From contig NZ_JAHKJW010000030.1 in NCBI RefSeq assembly GCF_019710745.1, forward strand, positions 1 through 64,000: DNA of 64,000 bases, in the 5' to 3' direction. Source of the stretch: Streptomyces beigongshangae. GTDB taxonomy: Bacteria > Actinomycetota > Actinomycetes > Streptomycetales > Streptomycetaceae. This document shows, piece by piece, positions 36,074-44,432 of the stretch. The number at the start of each line of letters is the position of its first letter. The first letter of the stretch is position 1. Below the pieces are notes generated by a model. That model was not told where the DNA came from, did not search any database, and saw only the letters and a program-made list of their open reading frames with translations. A program made the position numbers and the translations under genes.

Positions 36074-36322
36074 GCCGTCTCTCTTCCGACCAATGTGATT
36101 ACTGATTGACGCCCTCGAACCCTACGCCCTCCCCGCACACTCTGACACCCGAACAACCGCCAAGAATCGGACATTTGCCCGTAAAACACACTTGCGAGTC
36201 GGTCACGAAAGCAGGTAGGGCTAGTAGGGACAGTTTTCGACATGGCCGGCTTTGGAGGCGCCGCACACCGCAGTGCACGTATCGGCATCGGCAGCCATAT
36301 GCCGAGAACGATGGAGGACATC

Positions 36323-37282
36323 ATGTCACCCCGGCTCGACGAATCGCATACCCAGAGGGCGACGTCGACACTCCCCCTGGAACAACCGGAGGACGAGACC
36401 GCCGCCGAGACCGCCGCCGAGATCGCCGACGCGTCCGGCGACACATCCGGCGACGAGGGCGTCCACGAGAACGCCGGCCTCGCGGGGCTTCCGGAGATCC
36501 CTCCCTTCGCCGAGGTGGGGCCGGTGGACGCGCGGGCCCTGTCCAAGACTCTCTTCGAGCGGCTGGAGTCGCTGGAGGAAGGCACCACCGAGTACTCGTA
36601 CGTCCGCAACACGCTCGTCGAACTCAATCTCGCCCTGGTGAAGTTCGCCGCCTCCCGGTTCCGCTCCCGCAGCGAACCGATGGAGGACATCATCCAGGTC
36701 GGCACCATCGGCCTGATCAAGGCCATCGACCGCTTCGAGCTCAGCCGTGGCGTCGAGTTCCCGACTTTCGCGATGCCGACCATCGTCGGCGAGGTCAAGC
36801 GCTTCTTCCGTGACACGTCGTGGTCCGTGCGCGTGCCGCGCAGGCTTCAGGAACTCCGCCTCGACCTGGCCAAGGCGGGCGACGAACTCGCACAGCAGCT
36901 GGACCGCGCCCCGACGGTGGGAGAGTTGGCGGAGCGCCTCGGGCTGTCGAACGACGAGGTCGTCGAGGGCATGGCGGCGTCGAACGCCTACACGGCCAGC
37001 TCGCTGGACGCCCAGCCCGAGGAGGACGACTCCGAGGGCGCGCTGGCGGACCGCATCGGCTACGAGGACCACGGGATCGAGGGCATCGAGTACGTCGAGT
37101 CCCTGAAGCCGCTGATCGCCGAACTCCCCCAGCGCGACCGGCAGATCCTGTCCCTGCGCTTCGTCGCCAACATGACCCAGTCGGAGATCGGCGAGGAGCT
37201 GGGCATCTCGCAGATGCACGTGTCACGCCTGCTGTCGCGGACGCTGGTGCGGCTGCGCAGGGGACTGACCGTCGAGGAGTGA
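36323..37282 (+). CDS. RNA polymerase sigma factor, SigB/SigF/SigG family
   Basis: 319 residues. Acidic N-terminal 60 residues, then region 2 (LVELNLALVKFAASRFRSRSEPMEDIIQVGTIGLIKAIDRFE), region 3 (FRDTSWSVRVPRRLQEL) and region 4 with helix MTQSEIGEELGISQMHVSRLLSR. This is the group regulated by RsbW-type anti-sigma factors, encoded next door. Neighbourhood with hut genes fits S. coelicolor SigI, but I assign no name. Start ATG 36323 has GGAGG 5 bases upstream; an upstream in-frame start exists at 36242. Confidence 0.92.
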   Translation: MSPRLDESHTQRATSTLPLEQPEDETAAETAAEIADASGDTSGDEGVHENAGLAGLPEIPPFAEVGPVDARALSKTLFERLESLEEGTTEYSYVRNTLVELNLALVKFAASRFRSRSEPMEDIIQVGTIGLIKAIDRFELSRGVEFPTFAMPTIVGEVKRFFRDTSWSVRVPRRLQELRLDLAKAGDELAQQLDRAPTVGELAERLGLSNDEVVEGMAASNAYTASSLDAQPEEDDSEGALADRIGYEDHGIEGIEYVESLKPLIAELPQRDRQILSLRFVANMTQSEIGEELGISQMHVSRLLSRTLVRLRRGLTVEE

Positions 37283-37306
37283 CACCTTCGTCGCATGTGA
37301 TGCGCG

Positions 37307-37363
37307 GGTGAATGCGCGCGGGGCCGAACCGGACAGTCCGGTTCGGCCCCGCGCGCATTCACC
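37307..37363. terminator. Perfect 28-bp palindromic bidirectional terminator
   Basis: Arms 37307-37334 and 37336-37363 are perfectly complementary around one base. It separates the convergent sigma and DUF6069 genes. Confidence 0.9.
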
Positions 37364-37391
37364 GTTCACCGTTCACCGTTCACCGTTCGCC
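37357..37391. repeat. Heptamer tandem array (GTTCACC)
   Basis: Five 7-bp units: ATTCACC, three perfect GTTCACC, GTTCGCC. The array overlaps the right arm of the palindrome and the last codons and stop of the minus-strand gene. Confidence 0.9.
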
Positions 37392-37809
37392 GCACCGAGC
37401 CCAGCGGCATGACCCTGCGGTACACCTCCACCGCGATCACCGCGACCGCGAGGTGCATCACCAGCAGCGCCACCACACCGGTCACTTCCCCCTCGTCGAA
37501 CAGGAAGAAGTCCGGGACGAGGGAGATGACGACGACCGACGGGACGAGTCGGCGGAGCAGGCGTCCGGGGTCCTGGGAAAACCTGCGGACGACGCCCCAT
37601 CCGACGGCTCCCGCCAGTACACCCAAGGCGGTCGCGAAGACATACGACGCGGGCTCCAGCGCGTCGAAGTCGTCCGGCGCGCCCATCGTGTGCGCCAGCA
37701 CGGCGACCAGCGCGTTCACCGAGGAGGCGAGCAGGAAGGCGACGAGAACGCCTCCCGCCACCACCAGCGGGCTCCGCCGGGAGGGCAGTGTCTCGGAGAC
37801 AGCGGACAT
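37366..37809 (-). CDS. DUF6069-like four-helix membrane protein
   Basis: 147 residues with four membrane helices (about 14-38, 55-76, 87-104, 109-128) and the charged LFDEGEVTG loop. Resembles DUF6069 proteins of unknown role. The final residues TVNGER and the stop are encoded inside the heptamer array, so array slippage would change the C-terminus. Confidence 0.75.
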   Translation of the reverse strand: MSAVSETLPSRRSPLVVAGGVLVAFLLASSVNALVAVLAHTMGAPDDFDALEPASYVFATALGVLAGAVGWGVVRRFSQDPGRLLRRLVPSVVVISLVPDFFLFDEGEVTGVVALLVMHLAVAVIAVEVYRRVMPLGSVRRTVNGER

Positions 37810-37901
37810 GGCAACTCCAGTTCGTGAAATTTGTGAGACTCGTGGGCTCGTGAAATGTGCGGGAGGGGACCGAAAGGGGACGTGGTCAGTTCCTGGGGTG
37901 G

Positions 37902-38819
37902 TCAGTTCCTGGAACCGCCGGTCGCGTCCAGGCGCGGAAGGAGATGGTCGGAACCGGAACCGGAGCCGCCGCGGCGCCGGTCGGAGTCTGCGTCGGCCCC
38001 GGCCCCGGCGTCACCGCGGCTGTCGACCGCATGTCGTGTCGCAGCCAGGAGGTGGGCGAGGGCAGCCGCGAGAACCAGCAGAGCGGTCCAGCCGTTCAGG
38101 CGCAGGCCGAGGATGTGGTGGGCCTCGTCGATCCGCAGGTACTCGATCCAGAAGCGGCCGGCGCAGTAGGCAGCGGCGTACAGCGCGAAGGAGCGGCCCC
38201 GGTCGAGGCGGAAGCGGCGGTCCGCCCATACGACCAGGGCGGCCACCCCGAGACACCACAGCGACTCGTACAGGAAGGTGGGGTGGTAGGTGGCCGGGCC
38301 GGGGGTGCCTCCGGGCCGGTGCGCGGGGTCGATCTCCCACGCCCAGGGGAGGGTGGTGGCCCGCCCGTAGAGTTCCTGGTTGAACCAGTTGCCCCAGCGG
38401 CCGACGGCCTGGCCCAGGGCGATGCCGGGGGCGACCGCGTCGGCGAACGCGGGCAGCGGGACACCGTGGCGGCGGCAGCCGATCCAGGCTCCGACGGCAC
38501 CGCCCGCGAGGGCGCCCCAGATGCCGATGCCCCCGTCCCAGACGAAGAGGGCCTTGAGCGGATCGCCGCCCCTGCCGAAGTACGGCTCGCCGGACGTGAC
38601 CACGTGGTAGAGGCGGGCGCCGACCACACCGAAGGGGACCGCCCACAGGGCCACATCCGCCACGACGGTCTTCTCCCCGCCGCGGGCGGCCCAGCGCCGA
38701 CCGCCCAGCCATACCGCCGCGGCGATTCCGAGGATCAGCATCAGCGAGTAGCCGCGCAGCGGCAGCGGACCCAGGTGGATCTCGCCGACGGGCGGGCTGG
38801 GAATGAAGGCCAGGGGCAC
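37902..38819 (-). CDS. lgt: Prolipoprotein diacylglyceryl transferase
   Basis: 305 residues, seven membrane helices. The Lgt signature GRWGNWFNQELYG is present near 137-149 and the essential-Arg region ARLYHVVTS near 68. It transfers diacylglycerol from phosphatidylglycerol to the lipobox cysteine of prelipoproteins. GTG start 38819 gives PLAFIPSPPVGEIHLGPLPLR, the typical N-terminus. The last 35 residues are a low-complexity Asp/Arg/Gly tail. Streptomyces often carry two lgt genes; whether this is the main one cannot be told. Confidence 0.95.
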   Translation of the reverse strand: MPLAFIPSPPVGEIHLGPLPLRGYSLMLILGIAAAVWLGGRRWAARGGEKTVVADVALWAVPFGVVGARLYHVVTSGEPYFGRGGDPLKALFVWDGGIGIWGALAGGAVGAWIGCRRHGVPLPAFADAVAPGIALGQAVGRWGNWFNQELYGRATTLPWAWEIDPAHRPGGTPGPATYHPTFLYESLWCLGVAALVVWADRRFRLDRGRSFALYAAAYCAGRFWIEYLRIDEAHHILGLRLNGWTALLVLAAALAHLLAATRHAVDSRGDAGAGADADSDRRRGGSGSGSDHLLPRLDATGGSRN

Positions 38820-38997
38820 TGATGGTTCCTCACGGGGTGCGGCGGGGCTCGGCGGCCGGGTGCGGTGCCGATCCTCGCCGCCCGCATGGGCCTGGCACAT
38901 CGACCGGTCGACGCATCGTCCGTCCACCGATCGGTGGACCCCGTTCGCACCGGTCGGCTGATCCTCCGGGTGCTCGGCCGCGCGTACGCTGAGGCCC

Positions 38998-40251
38998 ATG
39001 GCACCGCGACAGGCACGGGAGAGGGCACGGTGGAAGACCGTGGCACAGCACGCCCTCTTCGCCGTCGTGCTCACTCTGTCCGTACTGGGTGCGCTGGCCG
39101 GAACGGACCTGACGGCCGGCACGGCACTGCTGCGGATCGGTCCGGCGCTGGCACTCGCCGTCTGGTACGCGTACTGGGTCGCGCTGCGCGGCGGCGTCGG
39201 CCGCCCTCCGCTGCCCTATCTCGTCGGGGCGTCGGCGGCGTGGGTGGCCATGTCCGTGGTGGACTTCGCGCTGCTCCCGGTCGCCGTGGCCGTGCTGACC
39301 CCGTACTGGCTGCGACGGGCCTGGTGGTCGGCCGGCGGGGTACTGGTGCTGGGCAGCGCCTGGTCGTGGCAGCGTCTCACCACCGGCGGTTCCGTCGACG
39401 TGCAGACACTCACGGGCTGCGTGCTCGGCGTCGCGCTGGCGGTCACCATCACCTGCTACGTCGCCACCCTCGACCACGAGAGCCACAGGCGCCAGCGGCT
39501 CCTGGACGAACTCACCGCCGCCCAGGCGGAACGAGCGGCGGCGGAACGTCAGGCGGGCACCCTGGCCGAACGCCAGCGCCTGGCCCGCGAGGTCCACGAC
39601 ACCCTGACCCAGGGCTTCGCGTCCATCGGCATGCTGCTGGACGCCGCACGCGACGACCTGCCACCCGGCTCTCCGGCGGCCCTCCGCGTCGGGCAGGCCA
39701 TGCGGACGGCCCGGGACAACCTGGCCGAGAGCCGCCGCCTCGTGCAGGCCCTCCGCCCGGCGCCGCTGGACCGCACGCACCTGGCGGAAGCGGTCCGCGA
39801 GCTCACCGCCCGGCTGACGGAGGAGACCGGCATCGAGGCATACACGGTCGTGACCGGCCGGCCGGTCGCCCTGGCCGCCGGCGGCGAGGGCGAGTTGCTG
39901 CGGGTCGTGCAGGAGGCGCTGACCAACGCCCGGCGGCACGCCCGTGCGGCGAGCGTGTCCGTCACGCTGTCCTACCTCGGCGACGCCCTGGCCGTCGACG
40001 TCCAGGACGACGGCACCGGCTTCGCGCCCGTCGCCCGGCATGCCGGGATCGGCCTGACCACCATGCGCGAGCGCGTCGTAGCCCTGGACGGCACGTTCAC
40101 GCTGGAGAGCGCCGCGGGCGAGGGTACGACCGTCACCGTCACGGTGCCGCTCCCGGACGGGCCTTCGGCCCCGGCCGAGGTCTCCGCCCCCTCACCCTCA
40201 CCCTCACCCTCACTCGCGGCCGGTACCCAGCGGATGGCCCCGGCGCCATGA
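38998..40251 (+). CDS. Histidine kinase, NarL/HisKA_3 type
   Basis: 417 residues. Four to five membrane helices in the first 155 residues, a coiled linker, then HisKA_3 with REVHDTLTQGF (His200) and a HATPase domain (VVQEALTNARRHARA, DDGTGF, GIGLTTMRERV). The tail carries an SPSPSPS run from a CCCTCA hexamer repeat at 40189-40212. Its stop overlaps the start of the response regulator (ATGA). Confidence 0.93.
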   Translation: MAPRQARERARWKTVAQHALFAVVLTLSVLGALAGTDLTAGTALLRIGPALALAVWYAYWVALRGGVGRPPLPYLVGASAAWVAMSVVDFALLPVAVAVLTPYWLRRAWWSAGGVLVLGSAWSWQRLTTGGSVDVQTLTGCVLGVALAVTITCYVATLDHESHRRQRLLDELTAAQAERAAAERQAGTLAERQRLAREVHDTLTQGFASIGMLLDAARDDLPPGSPAALRVGQAMRTARDNLAESRRLVQALRPAPLDRTHLAEAVRELTARLTEETGIEAYTVVTGRPVALAAGGEGELLRVVQEALTNARRHARAASVSVTLSYLGDALAVDVQDDGTGFAPVARHAGIGLTTMRERVVALDGTFTLESAAGEGTTVTVTVPLPDGPSAPAEVSAPSPSPSPSLAAGTQRMAPAP

Positions 40252-40895
40252 GCACTCCGGCCGCTCCCCCGATCCGGGTCCTCCTCGCCGACGACCACCC
40301 CGTGGTCCGCGACGGGCTGGCCGCCATGCTGGCCACCCAGCCCGACCTCACGGTCGTCGGCGAGGCCGCCACCGGTACCGAGGCGGTGCGCCAGACCGCG
40401 TCGCTCGCGCCCGATGTCGTCCTGATGGACCTGCAGATGCCCGGCATGGACGGCACCACCGCGACCGCCGCCATCCGCGCCGCCCATCCCCGGGTCCGGG
40501 TCCTCGTCCTGACCACCTACGACACGGACGCCGACATCACCGCGTCCATCGACGCCGGCGCGGTCGGCTACCTGCTCAAGGACACCGGACGACACGAGCT
40601 GTGCGAGGCCGTGCGCACCGCCGCCCGGGGCGGAGCGGCACTGTCCCCCACGGTGGCCGCCAAGGTCCTCGCCCATATGCGCGGTGACCGGAGGGCCGGT
40701 CTGTCCGGCAGGGAACTCGAAGTCCTGTCCGCCGTGGCCCGCGGGCAGAGCAACAAACAGATCGCCCGCGTCCTGCGTCTGTCCGAGGCGACGGTCAAGA
40801 CCCATCTGCTGCACATCTACGCCAAGCTCGACGTCGCCGACCGCACCGCCGCCGTCACCGCCGCGCTGGGCCGCGGAATCATCCGCATCGACTGA
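40248..40895 (+). CDS. NarL-family response regulator
   Basis: 215 residues. Receiver with LLADDHPVVRDGL, phospho-acceptor Asp61 (LMDLQMPGMDG), Thr in LTTYDTD and Lys in LKDTG; LuxR-type HTH with LSGRELEVLSAVARG and EATVKTHLLHIYAKL. Translationally coupled to the kinase. Targets unknown; this pair type often controls a nearby transporter, but none is adjacent. Confidence 0.94.
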   Translation: MSTPAAPPIRVLLADDHPVVRDGLAAMLATQPDLTVVGEAATGTEAVRQTASLAPDVVLMDLQMPGMDGTTATAAIRAAHPRVRVLVLTTYDTDADITASIDAGAVGYLLKDTGRHELCEAVRTAARGGAALSPTVAAKVLAHMRGDRRAGLSGRELEVLSAVARGQSNKQIARVLRLSEATVKTHLLHIYAKLDVADRTAAVTAALGRGIIRID

Positions 40896-40942
40896 GCGCC
40901 CCACAGATGAACTTCTGGCCGTACTACGGGTACGGGTACGGC

Positions 40943-41242
40943 TCAGGACACCTCGGCGAACAGTTCCCCGGCGTCACCGACCCGGTAGGAGCGTTCGAGC
41001 CAGACGCCGAGTTCGTCCATGTCGCCGGAGGAGAGAACACGCGCCCGGACGGCGTCCGGTACGTCGATGCCACGCCACCGCAGAGTGCGCAGAACACTCT
41101 CCGCCCTCTCCTGGGCCCGGCCCTCTTCACGGCCTTCCTCCCGGCCTTCCTCTCGGCCTTCCTCCCGGCCTTCCTCGCGCACCTGCTCGGCAAGCGGGTG
41201 TCGCCAGAAGTACTGGATCGCCGTCATCAGGTCCCTCCACAT
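40943..41242 (-). pseudogene. C-terminal fragment of an EEGR-repeat (Rpn/transposase-like) protein
   Basis: 99 residues from ATG 41242: MWRDLMTAIQYFWRHPLAEQ, a fourfold EEGR repeat, then VLRTLRWRGIDVPDAVRARVLSSGD. This matches only the last third of a family of about 290-residue Streptomyces proteins; the PD-(D/E)XK-like N-terminal part is missing. In frame upstream there is a stop and then the next gene, so it is a 5'-truncated remnant. The repeat comes from 12-bp DNA units at about 41122-41180. Confidence 0.75.
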
Positions 41243-41260
41243 CTGCTGTGCCTCAACGAG

Positions 41261-41674
41261 CTACACGGCGGCCAGGTCACACCACACGTACTTGCCCCGG
41301 CTGCCGAACCCGGACAGCGGGTGCCAGCCCCAGGCGTCGGAGCACGCGCGGACCAGGTGGAGACCCCTGCCGCCCTCGCCGTCCGCCAGGCACTCCGCTC
41401 CTCCCGGAGGCTCGGGCGGTTCGGGGTCCGCGTCCCATGCGCCGACCTGGAGGACCCCCGTCGACCAGCGGACACGGAGGGTCGCGGGACCCTTGGTGTG
41501 GAGCACGGCGTTGGCGACCAGCTCCGCCGCGAGGAGTTCGGCGGTGTCGGCGAGGCGGATCAGGCCGTGCAGGGTGAGGATGAGGCGGAGGGTGCGGCGG
41601 CAGACGGTGACCGCGCGGGGGTCGTTGGGGATGGAGAGGGAGTACTCCCAGGGTTCGATCTCGGTTTCGGGCAT
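41261..41674 (-). CDS. Anti-sigma-like ATP-binding protein (HATPase_c_2)
   Basis: 137 residues. GHKL fold with N-box LLAAELVANAVLHTKGP and G-box GGRGLHLVRACSDAWG, a compact RsbW-like protein. Such ATPases sit in whiJ/abaA-like clusters with Scr1-type HTH and DUF397 genes, as here. Divergent from the HTH gene at 41878. Confidence 0.83.
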   Translation of the reverse strand: MPETEIEPWEYSLSIPNDPRAVTVCRRTLRLILTLHGLIRLADTAELLAAELVANAVLHTKGPATLRVRWSTGVLQVGAWDADPEPPEPPGGAECLADGEGGRGLHLVRACSDAWGWHPLSGFGSRGKYVWCDLAAV

Positions 41675-41877
41675 ACGTCAGCTCCAGGGGTGGGGTCATT
41701 GGGTGGATGACTGGCGGTGGCATGCCGTAGCCGTCGCTACAGGACGGTACGGTGCGCTTCCGCAGCGTGTGCATTACGTCACCGACGGTATGGCATTAAT
41801 TTATGCCATTGCAACTGATTGCGTAATCTGACACCCGAACGTGGCGCGACCGCATAGTTGTTGGAAACGGAGGGCGT
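41675..41877. promoter_or_regulatory. Divergent control region of the HTH/DUF397 cluster
   Basis: 203 bases. An AT-rich palindrome ATGGCAT - TAATTT - ATGCCAT lies at 41790-41809, striking in 72% GC DNA and a likely operator for the HTH protein encoded next. The HTH gene has GGAGG upstream of its ATG. Confidence 0.6.
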
Positions 41878-42729
41878 ATGCCGCCAAGGAGTCATCCCAC
41901 GGCGCGTCAGGTGCGTTTGGGAACTGAATTACGCAGGCTGCGTGAGGCTTCTGGCATGAAGGCACGCGATGTCGCAGCGTTCCTCGATTCCACCTCGACC
42001 CAGATGAGCCAGATGGAGGCGGGCATCGCGGGCGTGAGCACTGAACGAGTACGGCGCCTCGCCGTCCACTACGCGTGTACGGACGAGGCGTTGATCGATG
42101 CCCTCACCGCGATAGCGACCGACCGCACACGGGGCTGGTGGGACGAGTACCGGGGAGTGCTCCCGCAGGTGAACCTTGACGTGGCTGAAGCGGAACACCA
42201 CGCGACGTACCTGCGCGAGATCGTCATCACCCACGTTCCCGGCCTGTTGCAGACCCCCGACTACGCTCGAGCGGTGTTCCGGTACATGCGCCCGGAGCTG
42301 CCGGAGAGCGAACTGACACTCCGGGTGGAGCACCGGATGAGACGTCAGGCGGTCGTCGACGGAGGCAGTCCCACGCCGTACGAGACGATCCTGCACGAGT
42401 TCGCGCTGCGCATCCGTGTAGCCGACCGCCGGGCGTCGCTCCTCCAACTCCGTCGAATCCTGGACCGGATCGAACAGGGGCACGTCGCCGTACGCGTCAT
42501 CCCGACCGAACAGAACGGCTTCGGCGGTGCCGACGCGTCGATGATGTACATGGGTGGGCCACTGCCTCTGCTGGACACCGGCCTTCTCGACGCACCCACC
42601 GGAACCATGTTCGTCGATGCAGAGGCGGAGTTGAAACGGCTCCGAACGCTCTTCCGTAAAGTGGAGACGGCGTCGCTGGACCTCACGGCGTCACAGGACT
42701 TCATCCACCGTTTGGCGAAGGAACTGTGA
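41878..42729 (+). CDS. Scr1/WhiJ-type HTH regulator with DUF5753 domain
   Basis: 283 residues. Xre-type HTH at 10-70 (LGTELRRLREASGMKARDVAAFLDST) and a C-terminal DUF5753 effector domain (HVPGLLQTPDYARA through FVDAEAELKRLRTLF). Family members act with a DUF397 partner in developmental or antibiotic control, and one pair (Scr1/Scr2) behaves like a toxin-antitoxin unit. Two DUF397 genes follow, the first overlapping or nearly so. Confidence 0.92.
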   Translation: MPPRSHPTARQVRLGTELRRLREASGMKARDVAAFLDSTSTQMSQMEAGIAGVSTERVRRLAVHYACTDEALIDALTAIATDRTRGWWDEYRGVLPQVNLDVAEAEHHATYLREIVITHVPGLLQTPDYARAVFRYMRPELPESELTLRVEHRMRRQAVVDGGSPTPYETILHEFALRIRVADRRASLLQLRRILDRIEQGHVAVRVIPTEQNGFGGADASMMYMGGPLPLLDTGLLDAPTGTMFVDAEAELKRLRTLFRKVETASLDLTASQDFIHRLAKEL

Positions 42730-42737
42730 GGCGAGCC

Positions 42738-42938
42738 ATGAACCACACCCTGCGCTGGCAGAAGTCCACCTTCTCGGGCGGCGGTGAAGGCAACACCTGC
42801 GTCGAGATCGCCGCCACCCCCACCGCCCTCCACCTCCGCGAGAGCGACACCCCCGGCACCGAACTCATCACCACCACAACACCCTTGGTCCACCTGATAC
42901 GCGCCCTCAAGACGGACGCCGTCCGAACAACTGCCTGA
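42738..42938 (+). CDS. DUF397-domain protein, copy 1
   Basis: 66 residues from ATG 42738 (GAGG 8 bases upstream). DUF397 core LRWQKSTFSGGGEGNTCVEIA and LHLRESDTPG. A GTG at 42726, overlapping the HTH stop, is an alternative start. Nearly identical to the next gene over the first 48 residues, showing tandem duplication. Confidence 0.9.
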   Translation: MNHTLRWQKSTFSGGGEGNTCVEIAATPTALHLRESDTPGTELITTTTPLVHLIRALKTDAVRTTA

Positions 42939-42960
42939 CGAAGGAACCGTGAGGCACACC

Positions 42961-43161
42961 ATGAGTGAAAGCCTGCACTGGCAGAAGTCCACGTTCTCGG
43001 GTGGCGGCGACGGCAACACCTGCGTCGAGATCGCCGCCACCCCCACCGCCCTCCACCTCCGCGAGAGCGACACCCCCGGCACCGAACTCGTCACCACCAC
43101 CGGCCCGCTGGCCCTCCTGATACGTGAGGTGAAAGCGGGCTCAGTGCCCACCGGCGCCTGA
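42961..43161 (+). CDS. DUF397-domain protein, copy 2
   Basis: 66 residues. Same core LHWQKSTFSGGGDGNTCVEIA; the C-terminus differs from copy 1 (LALLIREVKAGSVPTGA versus LVHLIRALKTDAVRTTA). The stop abuts the convergent hutI stop with no gap and no visible terminator, so transcripts from the two sides must overlap. Confidence 0.9.
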   Translation: MSESLHWQKSTFSGGGDGNTCVEIAATPTALHLRESDTPGTELVTTTGPLALLIREVKAGSVPTGA

Positions 43162-44346
43162 TCACACCCGTACGCCCCTGCGCCACACCTCACGGACCAG
43201 CGGCACCCCCGGCCGGTAGGCCAGGTGAACGTGGCTCGGGGCGTCGAGGACCGCCAGGTCCGCGTAAGCGCCCGGGGCGAGGCGGCCGACGTCCTCGCGG
43301 CGCAGGGCCGCCGCCCCGCCCGCCGTGGCCGACCACACCGCCTCGTCCGGGGTCATCCCCATGTCCCGTACCGCGAGCGCGACGCAGAACGGCACGGACG
43401 ACGTGAAGGACGAGCCCGGGTTGCAGTCCGTCGAGAGGGCGACCGTGACGCCCGCGTCGAGCAGGCGGCGGGCGTCGGGCCACTGCGCCCGGGTGGAGAA
43501 CTCGGCGCCGGGCAGCAGCGTCGCCACCGTGCCGCCGCTCGCGAGGGCGTCGACGTCGGCGTCGGTCAGGTGGGTGCAGTGGTCGGCACTGGCCGCGTCC
43601 AGCTCGACGGCCAGTTGCACACCGGGGCCGTACGAGAGCTGGTTGGCGTGGATGCGCGGGTGCAGCCCCTTCGCCATGCCCGCCGTGAGGATCGCGCGGG
43701 CCTGGTCCCCGTCGAAGGCGCCCTTCTCGCAGAAGACGTCGATCCAACGGGCGTACGGAGCACACGCGTCGAGCATCTCGCCCGTGACGAGCGCGACGTA
43801 CGCGGCGGGGTCGTCCGCGTGGTCCGGGGGGACGATGTGCGCGCCGAGGAAGGTGACCTCTTCGGTGTGCGCGGACGCGATGCGCAGGGCCCGTGCCTCG
43901 TCCTGGACCGTCAACCCGTAGCCGGACTTGGTCTCGAACGTGGTGGTGCCCTGGCGCAGGGCCTCGTCGAGGTAGCGGGTGAGGTTGCGCTCCAGCTCCT
44001 CGTCGCCCGCCGCCCGGGTCGCGGCGACCGTCGTGCGGATGCCGCCGGCGCTGTAGGCCCGGCCGGACATGCGGGCGTTGAACTCCTGCGTGCGGTCGCC
44101 CGCGAAGACCAGGTGCGAGTGGGAGTCGACGAAGCCGGGGATCACCGCCCGGCCACCGGCGTCGACGCGATTGTCAGTGGCGGGTGCTTCTCTTGAGTCA
44201 CCGGTCCACGCGACGCGGTCGCCGTCGATGACGACGGCCGCGTCCTGGATCAGGCCGAGGGGGGAGCCGTCACCTAGGGAGGGGTCGTTGGTGACCAGAC
44301 TGGCGATGTTGGTGATGAGGGTCGTACGGCCGGTCGTGCTGCTCAT
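43162..44346 (-). CDS. hutI: Imidazolonepropionase
   Basis: 394 residues. Amidohydrolase fold with metal motif VDSHSHLVFAGDR, GAHIVPP near 206, HANQLSYGPG near 250, and the catalytic Asp in STDCNPGSS near 318. It opens imidazolonepropionate to N-formimino-L-glutamate, the third step of histidine breakdown. Last gene of the hut operon, 86 bases after hutF. Confidence 0.96.
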   Translation of the reverse strand: MSSTTGRTTLITNIASLVTNDPSLGDGSPLGLIQDAAVVIDGDRVAWTGDSREAPATDNRVDAGGRAVIPGFVDSHSHLVFAGDRTQEFNARMSGRAYSAGGIRTTVAATRAAGDEELERNLTRYLDEALRQGTTTFETKSGYGLTVQDEARALRIASAHTEEVTFLGAHIVPPDHADDPAAYVALVTGEMLDACAPYARWIDVFCEKGAFDGDQARAILTAGMAKGLHPRIHANQLSYGPGVQLAVELDAASADHCTHLTDADVDALASGGTVATLLPGAEFSTRAQWPDARRLLDAGVTVALSTDCNPGSSFTSSVPFCVALAVRDMGMTPDEAVWSATAGGAAALRREDVGRLAPGAYADLAVLDAPSHVHLAYRPGVPLVREVWRRGVRV

Positions 44347-44432
44347 GGCGTCCTTCGGAGCTGTCTGGGCGACGGGGGCGGGAGCCGGACCCGGACCCGC
44401 AACGAAAGCCGGGACCGGGACCGGGGCGGCGG

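Noticed and set aside
42726..42728. GTG as start of the first DUF397 gene overlapping the HTH stop
   Set aside because: Both DUF397 copies have GTGAGG at the same distance before an ATG, so it reads better as the ribosome-binding site; not excluded.
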